Source: Deltaproteobacteria bacterium
GTDB taxonomy: Bacteria; Desulfobacterota; Desulfobulbia; Desulfobulbales; Desulfurivibrionaceae
Direction of reading: 5' to 3'
Assembly (NCBI GenBank): GCA_021802645.1
Contig: JAJZRO010000002.1
Span: 128,257-192,256, forward strand
DNA: 64,000 bases
Shown: positions 43,901-51,991 of the stretch, one piece after another
Numbering within the stretch: position 1 is the first letter of the stretch
Layout: each line of letters opens with the position of its first letter
Made by a program: the position numbers and the translations under genes
The notes under the pieces: model-generated
What the model was told of the DNA's origin: nothing
The model's input: the letters and a program-made list of their open reading frames with translations, nothing else
The model's database searches: none

Positions 43901-43982
43901 AATCAAGCGCCGCCTGGACGCCGGCGACACCGCCGCCGACCACCATGACCGCCCCTGATTTCGTCTCCTTTGCCTGTCCCAT
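40917..43982 (-). CDS. hdrA: HdrA-like flavoprotein, tandem HdrA fusion, selenocysteine-containing
   Basis: The 1021-aa product is a double HdrA. The first unit (1 to about 440) has an FAD Rossmann motif ([15 protein letters not shown]), then [15 protein letters not shown] with Sec63 encoded by TGA 43794-43796 where relatives have Cys, and a 4Fe-4S domain ([12 protein letters not shown]). The second unit (about 450-1021) has its own CHCG segment, another FAD motif ([14 protein letters not shown]) but no NDCS-type motif, and two C-terminal 4Fe-4S motifs ([12 protein letters not shown] and [12 protein letters not shown]). HdrA is the flavin-based electron-bifurcating core of heterodisulfide-reductase complexes. 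Start ATG has a GGAG site. It lies between the formate dehydrogenase and mvhD genes. Confidence 0.93.
43756..43773 (-). promoter_or_regulatory. Candidate SECIS hairpin for hdrA
   Basis: On the minus strand GGAGGCC pairs with GGTCTCC (one G-U pair) around a GGTC tetraloop. The loop starts 27 nt after the UGA, and GGUC is the loop core of the E. coli fdhF SECIS. A second, weaker hairpin (43770-43790) lies nearer the UGA. Confidence 0.65.
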
Positions 43983-44059
43983 ACAGTAACTCCACTCTCA
44001 AAAGTTGGTCGGCCCTTCCCTGCTGGCGCAGGGCCAGGGCTGACAATTAAGAAACTACG

Positions 44060-47000
44060 TTAACTCGCCACCACCGCAACCTTCACCGCGCAGAGCTTGT
44101 ATTCCGGGGTGCGGGACAAGCGATCCAGGGCGTCCAGGGTGAGGAAATTGACCGGCGTCTCCACATAATTGTAGGTGGTGAAGACCGTGCCTTCCTGGCT
44201 GCGGTCGGTAATGGTGGCCCGCATCTCCACCGAACCGCGGCGCGAGGTGATGCGGACCCGGCTCCCTTCCTTGATGCCCAGGCGGGCGGCGTCGGCCGGG
44301 TTAATCTCGGCCAGGCACTCGGGGGCGATGGCGTCGATCTCCGGGGTCTTGCCGGTCATGGAGCTGAAGTTGTAGCGCGCATACTCGCGACCGGTGGTGA
44401 AGAGCATCGGGTACTCCTCGTCCGCCGGTTCCCGCGGCGGGATGTACTCCTCCACCACAAAGAGGCCGCGGCCCCGGGTGAAGGTCTTGGTATGGAGCAC
44501 CGGGGTGCCGGGATGCTCCTCGGTGGGCACCGGCCACTGGAGCCCCACTTCGTCGAGCCGCTGGTAGGTGATGCCGGCATACTGGGGCAGCAGCTTGCGC
44601 ACCTCCTCGAAGATATCCTCGGCGGAGGCGTATTCCATCTCGTAGCCCATCTTCTTCGAGAGTTCGCAGAAGATCTGCCAGTCCGGCTTGGCCTCGCCCG
44701 GCGGTTCCACCGCCTTGCGCACCCGCTGCACCCGCCGCTCGGTGGAGGCGAAGGTGCCGTCCTTCTCGGCAAAGCAGGCGGCCGGCAACACCACATCCGC
44801 CATCTTGGCGGTATCGGTCAGGAAGATATCCTGCACCACCAGGAAGTCCACCTCCTCGAGGGCGCTCTGGACGTGGGCGATGTTGGTGTCGGCCAGGGCC
44901 GGGTCCTCGCCGAAGACGTAGAGGCCGCGGATCTCGCCCTTGAGGATGTTCTCCCACACCTCGGTGGCCGGCTTGCCCGGCCGGCGGGGGAGTTTCACCT
45001 TCCAGAGTTTCTCGTACTTGTCGAAGAGCTCTTCGTTGTTCAAGCCGCCATAGCCCGGCAGGGTATTGAAGAGCGCCCCCATGTCGCAGGCGCCCTGCAC
45101 GTTGTTCTGGCCGCGCAGCGGGTTGCAGCCGCCGCCCTCCACCCCGACCTTGCCGCAGAGCATGGCGAGGTTGGCAATGGACTTCACCCGGTCGGTGCCG
45201 GTGGAGTAATGGGTGATGCCCATGCCGTGGAAAATGGCATGGCGCCCTGGGGCCGCGTACATGCGGGCGCACTGGCGGAGTTCATCCTCGGTGAGCCCGG
45301 TAATCCCGCTGACATACTCAGGGGTGTATTTTTCCACCACCCGCTGCACCTCGTCGAAATCCTCGGTGCGCTCCGTAACGAACTTCTTGTCCCAGAGGTC
45401 TTCCTTGAGGATGATGTGCATGAGCCCGTTCAGGAAGGCCACGTCGGTGCCCGGCTGGATGCGGAGCCAGAGATCGGCCCGCGCCGCGAGCTTGGTCTTG
45501 CGCGGATCGACCACGATGAGCTTGGCCCCGCGATCCAGGGCTTGGTGGACCCTGAGGCCGATGGTCGGGTGGCTGGTGTCCGGGTTCGAGCCGATCATCA
45601 AAAAGAGTTCCGTTTGACTCATGTCCGCGATGGAGTTGGTCATCGCGCCGCTGCCGAAGGTGATGGCCAGACTGGCCACCGTGGGAGCGTGTCAGAGTCG
45701 CGCACAGTGATCGATGTTGTTGGTGCCGATCGCTGTGCGCATGAATTTTTGCATCAGATAGTTTTCTTCGTTGGTGGCCCGGGCGCAGGAGAAACCCGCA
45801 ATGGCGTCGGGGCCGTACATCGCCTTGATATCGAAGAAGCGCTTGGCGGTGTAGTTGAGCGCCTCCTCCCAGGAGGTCTCGACCAGTTGCCCGCCGCGCC
45901 GAATGAGCGGCTTGGTCAGTCGATCGCGGTGCTGAACGAAGTGGAAGCCGAAGCGGCCCTTGACGCAGAGCGCCCCGTAGTTGGGGGCCAGCTCCGATTC
46001 CGCCGTCACTTCGAGGATGGTGTTGCCCTTGACCCGCAACAGCAACTGGCAGCCGGCGCCGCAGTACGGGCAGGTGGTGCGGACCTCGCGGATCTCCTCG
46101 CCGGTCACCGGCACGATCTGGTCCTTCTTGTTCAGCGCCCCGGTGGAGCAGTGGTCCACGCACTTGCCGCAGGAGATGCACTTGTCGTTGAACGTGAGCG
46201 AGATCGAACGCGGCCGGTCCTTTTCGTCGAAGTTGCCGCCAATGAGCTCCAACGCGTCGTATTCGCAGGAGTTCTTGCAGCGCTGGCAATAGATGCACTT
46301 GTTGAGATCGACCACGATGGCCGGATGGCGGTAATCCTTGGCGTAGACCGGCCTGGTGCCCATGCCGGTCTTGTTCGGGTCGATGCCGTGGTCGATGGCC
46401 AGTCTTTTCAGGTCGCAGCGGTCAAAGGCCGTGCAGCCGCAGGAAAGACAGCGTTTGGCCTCGGTCACCGCCATCTGCTCGGAGAAACCGAGCTTGACCT
46501 CGCCGAAGTCCTGGATGGCGATCTGCGGCGGCCGGGTCGGCATCTTCTCGCGCAGCTTGACACTGATGCCTTCGAAGTTGCGGAGATCGACATCGTCGAA
46601 GCCCTTGCCGCGGGTGAAATTGAAGCGACTTTCGTTCGTATCCCGCGCTTCGCCGGTGAGCTGGGCGTGGATATTTTCGGCGGCGCGGCGGGCGCTGACC
46701 ACCGCCTGAATCACCGAGCGGGGGCCGCTGGCGGCGTCGCCCGAGGCATAGATGCCCTTGTGGTTGGTGAGCGAGGTGCGCGGGTTGGCCTTGATGTTGT
46801 TCTTCGGCGTCAGCTCCAGGGTCGCTTCGAGTTCGCCGCCGCTAAACTTGTCCGCACAGGCCATCTGGCCGGTGGCCGCGATGACGGTGTCGACATGAAT
46901 GCGGATGGTGGAACCGGGGATCGCCACCGGAGAACGGACGCCCTTGTCATCCGGCTCGCCGAGCTTGGTGCGGATCAGTTCGACCTCCAGACCGTCGGCT

Positions 47001-48175
47001 GCCTCGCTGATCTGCACCGGCTGGGCCATGAGCAGAAACTGCACGCCCTCGCCTTCGGCCTGCCGGATGTTGCGCTGGTTGGCCGCCATCTCGGTCTGGG
47101 CGCGGGGATAGATGACGGTCACCTCGTCCGCCCCGGAGCGCAGCAGGGAACGAGCCGCCTCCATGGCCACGTTGTTGCCGCCAAAGACCACCGCCCGTTT
47201 GCCGTAATGGCCGGGATGGCCTTCGTTGATGTCCCGCAGCAGCTTGGTGGCGGGAATCACCTGGGAAAGGCCGCAGCCGGGGATGTCGAGCGGTTCGTCC
47301 ACGCCGGCGCCGACAGTGATGAGAATCGCCTCAAAGCCGGTGTCTTTCAAGGATTGCAGGGTGAAGTCCCTGCCCCACCGCTGGCTCAGGCGGACGGAGA
47401 TGCCCATGCGCAGGATGGTATTGATCTCGTAGTCAAGGACCTTGTCGGGAATCTTGTAGCGCGGCAGTCCGTAGCGCAGCATGCCGCCCAGCTTGGGCGC
47501 CGCTTCGAAGACCGTCACATCGTGGCCGCTCCTGGCGAGATAATAAGCGCCGGTAAGGCCCGAAGGACCGCCGCCGATGATGGCCACCTTCTTGCCGGTC
47601 GCCGCCGCGCGCGGGATCTTCAGATCGACCTTGTTGGTCATACACCAGTCGGCGACAAAGCGCTTCAGGTGGTTGATCGACACCGGCTCGTCCACCAGGA
47701 TGCGACGGCAGCGGGTTTCGCAGAAACGCGGGCAGACCCGGCCTACGGAGAAGGGAAAGGGGTTGCGCTCCATGATGAGCCGCACCGCTTCTTCATACTG
47801 ACCCTTGGCCACATGGGCGATATAGCCCTGGACGTTGATCTGGCCGGGGCAAGTCAGGTTGCACGGGGCCTTGCAGTCGCCGAAATGGGTCTCGGCCAAG
47901 GCGGCCAGTCGCTCCTGGCGCAGCTTCTTGAGCGCAGGGCTGTCGGTAACGACCTCCATGCCGCTGGTTGCCGGCGTGGCGCAGGCCCGCACCGGCTGCT
48001 CCCTCCCTGCCACCTCCACGACGCAGAGGCCGCACGGAGCCTCGGCCCCCTTCCCATTTACTTCGCACAGGGTCGGAATAGAGAAACCGGCCTTGCGCGC
48101 TGCCGAAAGGATGGTGTCGTCCGGGGCGGCGGTGATGGTGCTGCCGTTGATGGTGAGCGTCATCGTCTCTGCCAT
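44060..48175 (-). CDS. fdhA: Formate dehydrogenase, selenocysteine, multi-domain fusion (ferredoxin + GltD-like + Mo/W catalytic)
   Basis: The 1371-aa product joins a 2Fe-2S domain (about 5-80), a GltD-like Fe-S and FAD/NAD(P)H domain (about 85-520; IIGGGPSGLTGAYYLA and GGNNVAMEAARSL), two 4Fe-4S motifs (CIYCQRCKNSCE, CISCGKCVDHCS; about 615-690) and a molybdopterin catalytic domain from about 700 (CPYCGAGC). The TGA at 45692-45694 (residue 828) stands in DHCARL-U-HAPTV, the exact Sec position of FdhF enzymes; His follows it. This would oxidise formate or reduce CO2 and exchange electrons with NAD(P)H and HdrA/MvhD. ATG 48173-48175 is used; ATG 48161-48163 is possible. Confidence 0.93.
45662..45680 (-). 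promoter_or_regulatory. Candidate SECIS hairpin for fdhA
   Basis: On the minus strand GGTGGCC pairs with GGCCATC (one G-U pair) around an AGTCT loop. The loop starts 18 nt after the UGA and has G in its second position, close in form to the E. coli fdhF loop AGGUCU. Confidence 0.7.
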
Positions 48176-48314
48176 GATTTCTTCTACCGTTTGCCTCACT
48201 GTCGCGGCCAATCGCTGGCCGGAACAGGCCGGAAATGAAGGCAGGGTAACACGGACGCCCCTCCGGCGCCCTGCCCTGCCATCGTTTTCGTAGGTGTCAG
48301 TCCAACCGCGAGGT

Positions 48315-49670
48315 TCAGGCGGCCGGCTTCCACTCCTTGAGGAAGGCCGGGAGATGACCAGCCTCGCGGGGGCCGATGGTGATGGTCCAACCGGCCAGTT
48401 CCTCCTCCAGCTCGCCCTTCATCGAGGCCAGGTAACCGGGGATAATGAGTTCACGGTGCTTGACCTTGGACTCGATCTCCGCCTTCTTCATGAACTGGGC
48501 GATCATGTCGGCGCCGAACTTGCCGGCCGCCCACGCGGTGAGGACCGACAACCCCTCGGTGTCCTTGATCAGCAGCCAGCTCGGCACCTTGCTGCCTTCG
48601 ATCTCGCCGGAAACGATGAAGTAGGTGAGCGAGAAGTTGCAGGTGATGAGTACCGGCGAATTCTCGTTGGGGCCGTTGATCGGGTAGATGTCCTGCTGCA
48701 CCACCATCGGCCGCTGCGGATCGGTGAAGATGTTGAGTCGCTCGAGCAGCAACGGGAAGAGCATGTCGCCCTCCAGGTCGGACAACACCACGATACCGGC
48801 GTATTTGGCGATGAGCACCGAGGCGATCATCGCCTCCATCATCGCATCATCGGTCATCTCGCAGGGGAAGGCGATGGTCGGGAAACCGAGCGGCTTGTAC
48901 TTGGTCTTGATCGCGGCGCGACGGGCGATGACGTTGTCTTCCATGGCGGCCCGCACGGTGCGGGCGCCGGTATCGACGATCAGATCCTTGAGGCCGGCCG
49001 CCATCAGCTTCTCGCTGATCGCCACGGTGTCGTCCACATTGGCGCCCTTGACGCCCACCGGGCAGCCCAGTTCCTTGGCTGCATTGGCAAAGGCATCGGC
49101 ATTGGCCAGGGTGGCGCCGTAAATGAGCGGCTTGCGGTCGCCGCAGGCCTTGGCCGCGGCCGCCAGCGTCTCGACATTGTCGCTCATCAGGATGATGCCG
49201 GCATCGGCCGCGCCGCTGAGCACTTTCTGGACCAGCGCCGTATAGGCCGCAGCGTCGCCCTTGGTGTCCTTCACTGCCACCAGGTCGGCCTTGAGCATGA
49301 CGCCGACCCGCTCGTAGCGAAGCGAAGTGAAGCGGGAGAGGCGGCCATCGACATCGGCGTCGCCCATGTCGGTGGTGACCAGCACGGCAAACCCCGTGGG
49401 GTTCTCGAAGCGCTTCTCATGGCGGAAGAGACAGGTCTCGCCACCCACGGTAAAGGGGTGTTCGGCGGAACCGAACTTCACCGTGCGGATCGGCGGCGCC
49501 GAGGCCTCACCGATCTGCTCCTTCACCTCATCGCTCACGTAGGGGCATTCACCGATCTCGGTCTGGCCGGCTGCCACCTTCATGGCAAAGGCGAGACACG
49601 TCGGGATACCGCATTCCCCGCAGTTCTTCTTGGGGAGCATCTTGAGGATTTGTATACCTGTCAGGGCCAT
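48315..49670 (-). CDS. acsC: Corrinoid/iron-sulfur protein large subunit (AcsC/CdhE)
   Basis: With AcsD this subunit forms the cobamide-dependent methyl carrier between methyl-tetrahydrofolate and acetyl-CoA synthase. The 451-aa length matches the family. The N-terminal 4Fe-4S cluster is bound by C17, C20, C25 and C42 (KKNCGECGIPTCLAF), followed by a TIM-barrel and a C-terminal corrinoid-binding domain (about 320-450; NSPVLITCNFSLTYF). An AGGAGG site precedes the ATG. It lies 70 bp after acsB and 139 bp before the formate dehydrogenase gene in the operon. Confidence 0.96.
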   Translation of the reverse strand: MALTGIQILKMLPKKNCGECGIPTCLAFAMKVAAGQTEIGECPYVSDEVKEQIGEASAPPIRTVKFGSAEHPFTVGGETCLFRHEKRFENPTGFAVLVTTDMGDADVDGRLSRFTSLRYERVGVMLKADLVAVKDTKGDAAAYTALVQKVLSGAADAGIILMSDNVETLAAAAKACGDRKPLIYGATLANADAFANAAKELGCPVGVKGANVDDTVAISEKLMAAGLKDLIVDTGARTVRAAMEDNVIARRAAIKTKYKPLGFPTIAFPCEMTDDAMMEAMIASVLIAKYAGIVVLSDLEGDMLFPLLLERLNIFTDPQRPMVVQQDIYPINGPNENSPVLITCNFSLTYFIVSGEIEGSKVPSWLLIKDTEGLSVLTAWAAGKFGADMIAQFMKKAEIESKVKHRELIIPGYLASMKGELEEELAGWTITIGPREAGHLPAFLKEWKPAA

Positions 49671-49740
49671 TTGTGCGTTCCTCCTCGGTCAACCAACTCA
49701 AAATTTATAAAACGAATCCTTTCTCATTCGTCCTGTTCTA

Positions 49741-51945
49741 TCAGACAGCCGCTTCCATGGTCAGCGCCGGATGGCCGACCTTCTTGAGGAACGCCAGGAT
49801 CTCTTCCTCAGTGGTGCCGTTCTCCTCGGTGGCGATCATGTCGTAGAGTTCGGGCATGCCGATCGCCTTGCAGCGCTCGATCAGCTTGTCCTTGATCTCT
49901 TCCTTCATCATCTTGGGCAGCCAGACGATGCGCTTGAGTCCCCCTTCGGCCAGGAAGAGCTTGGGGCTGGTCATGAAGTGCTTGGAAACCCCCATGAAGC
50001 CCGGGGTCTGCGCACCGCCGCCGGCCATGCCGGCCAGGGTGGTGAACTTCATGCCGGACGGCGTCATGCCGAGATAGTCGCGGTTGACCACCATAATGCC
50101 GTTACACTGCGGCAGCATGGCGGCGATGGCCTCGAAGCAGCCGCAGGCGGTCATCGGGCTGTTCATCAGCGAGTAGCAGGCGAGCTCGGTCACCGCGCCG
50201 CGGGAGGCCTGCCCCACGAACTCGTTGATGCCCTGGAAGATGCCGAGGGACGGATCGAGGCATTCGCCCTTCTGGATCGGCTGGTTGGGGCCGGTGGGGT
50301 TGATCTGGTAGGAGGCCTTGCCGTCCAGCCAGTTGTAGGCACCGCACATGCCGATGCGCTCCGGGGTGATGACGCAGACGTGGCTCGGCGCGAAGGACTG
50401 GCACAGGGTGCAGGAGTAGAAGATCTCCTCGGTCTCGTCGGTCATGCTGCCCAACCGCTCGTCGCGCTCGGCGTAGACCCGCTTGGCCAGCTCCATGACC
50501 TCTTCGACCTTGGCCTTGTCGGTGTAGATCTTGACCTGAATCTTGTCGACGATGGCGCCGAATTCCTGGTGCAGCTTGCCATGGAGTACCTTGCCGAGGT
50601 GGGTGAAGGAAAGCCCCTTTTCCACCGCAGCCTTGCCGATGCGGACCCACATGATGTTCCGCTGGCCCATGTGCATGATGCCCTGGATGTAGTTGATCAG
50701 GTGGTGGAACTGGCGCTCGAGGATCGGCTCGAAGTCGGACTGCATCTCGCGGCCCGCGACCTCAACGAGGATGCCGAGCGGCAGGTTCTGCCCCTGCTGG
50801 ATGTCCTTGATATCCGGCCCCTCGATGGTGACCTTGCCGTCCTCCACCTCGCTCATGTCCTTGGAGACGAGGACCTCGACCCCCATGGTCCGGCCGCCGC
50901 CGCACTCCATGAAGAGGTCGTCCTTGCGGATGCGCTCGCCCTCGAAGGCCGGGCCGAAGGACATCGGGATGTCGATCTTGGAGACGGAAACCTTGAGTCC
51001 GCGCACCTCGATGGCCTTCTGGACGATCTCCTCGTGGGGTACGTTGCTCACCACATGCTCGTAGGTGCAGATGCCGGTGGGCAGCACCTGCGGGATGTCG
51101 TAGTCGGAGATGGTCGGGAAGCCCCAGTTGATGGCGCCGGCAGCGTTGGCATACCACTCGTCGGAGACCGGGCCGAAGGCCATGACAAAGGCGAAGGTGC
51201 GGTCCTTGTTGTAGATCAGGTTGCCCTTGAAGTCACCCGGCTTGATGCCGCCGAAGGCCATGGCGACGCGGCAGGCAAAGCCGATGGCAAAGACCGCCGA
51301 GGTGTAGTTGGGCGCAAAGGGCACCAGCCGGGTGCCCCAGCCGATCTGCACCCCGCTCTCCTTGAGCTGGTTGGCCATGTGCACGCCATTGGTCTGGTCG
51401 TGCATGAAGATGTAGAGGTTCTTCTCCTGGAGTTCCAGCGCGATCTTGCTGGCCAGCTCTTTGGTCGGCGGCGCGCCCATGATGGCGGCAAAGCCGGGAG
51501 CGGTACCGTCAACGAACTCGACGCCGCGCTTGCGGAAGATTACGTCGTCTGCCGCGCCCAGCCAGATGTTGTTCTCCAGCGGGTCTTCGGTCTTGGTATA
51601 GAAGTCCGGGGCGTCGAGGTAACGGATCGCCTCGAACATCTCCTCGGCAAAGAAGGTGGCCATGCCCGCATCGAGGGCCGGGGCCAGATACGGCAGCCAG
51701 ACGTTGTCGCTGACATAGTCGGGCAGCAGCTTGCGGCACTCGGCGAAGATATCCTTCATGTCGCCCAGGCGTTCCACCTTGGCGCCGAGCATGGAGTAGA
51801 TGATGGGCAGGAAATAGGCGGTGTTCGGGAAATGCACCTCCTGTTCGGCCCCGTATTTCTTGACGGCCTCCTCGTACTTCGCCTCGGCCATGTCAACGAT
51901 CTTGTGGGCGCCTCGAATGGCGGCGGAACAGATGATTTTTGACAT
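49741..51945 (-). CDS. acsB: Acetyl-CoA synthase (CO-methylating), AcsB/CdhC
   Basis: This enzyme joins a methyl group, CO and CoA to make acetyl-CoA at the Ni-Ni-4Fe4S A-cluster. The 734-aa length fits the full bacterial form including the N-terminal CODH-binding domain. A-cluster ligands are visible: CTLCQSFAPSHVC and MCGAYNW near residues 500-530 for the cubane, and the SPMTACGCFEA motif near 595 whose Cys-Gly-Cys holds the distal Ni. A GGAG site precedes the ATG. It is flanked by the metF-acsD fusion and acsC, so the whole carbonyl branch is co-transcribed. Confidence 0.97.
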   Translation of the reverse strand: MSKIICSAAIRGAHKIVDMAEAKYEEAVKKYGAEQEVHFPNTAYFLPIIYSMLGAKVERLGDMKDIFAECRKLLPDYVSDNVWLPYLAPALDAGMATFFAEEMFEAIRYLDAPDFYTKTEDPLENNIWLGAADDVIFRKRGVEFVDGTAPGFAAIMGAPPTKELASKIALELQEKNLYIFMHDQTNGVHMANQLKESGVQIGWGTRLVPFAPNYTSAVFAIGFACRVAMAFGGIKPGDFKGNLIYNKDRTFAFVMAFGPVSDEWYANAAGAINWGFPTISDYDIPQVLPTGICTYEHVVSNVPHEEIVQKAIEVRGLKVSVSKIDIPMSFGPAFEGERIRKDDLFMECGGGRTMGVEVLVSKDMSEVEDGKVTIEGPDIKDIQQGQNLPLGILVEVAGREMQSDFEPILERQFHHLINYIQGIMHMGQRNIMWVRIGKAAVEKGLSFTHLGKVLHGKLHQEFGAIVDKIQVKIYTDKAKVEEVMELAKRVYAERDERLGSMTDETEEIFYSCTLCQSFAPSHVCVITPERIGMCGAYNWLDGKASYQINPTGPNQPIQKGECLDPSLGIFQGINEFVGQASRGAVTELACYSLMNSPMTACGCFEAIAAMLPQCNGIMVVNRDYLGMTPSGMKFTTLAGMAGGGAQTPGFMGVSKHFMTSPKLFLAEGGLKRIVWLPKMMKEEIKDKLIERCKAIGMPELYDMIATEENGTTEEEILAFLKKVGHPALTMEAAV

Positions 51946-51991
51946 ATCACTTCTCCTCTCTACTCGTTATCCGAGTGGTTTCTGATCCAAC

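Noticed and set aside
43794-43982. A separate 62-aa flavoprotein fragment upstream of hdrA
   Set aside because: It is the N-terminus of HdrA; the TGA follows NDCSL at the known Sec/Cys position.
44492-48238. A 1248-aa plus-strand open frame opposite the formate dehydrogenase gene, with similar long frames opposite hdrA, acsB, metF-acsD and cooS
   Set aside because: The translations are Gly/His/Val/Leu-rich without domains, as expected from the reverse frame of high-GC genes; the opposite strand has clear homology.
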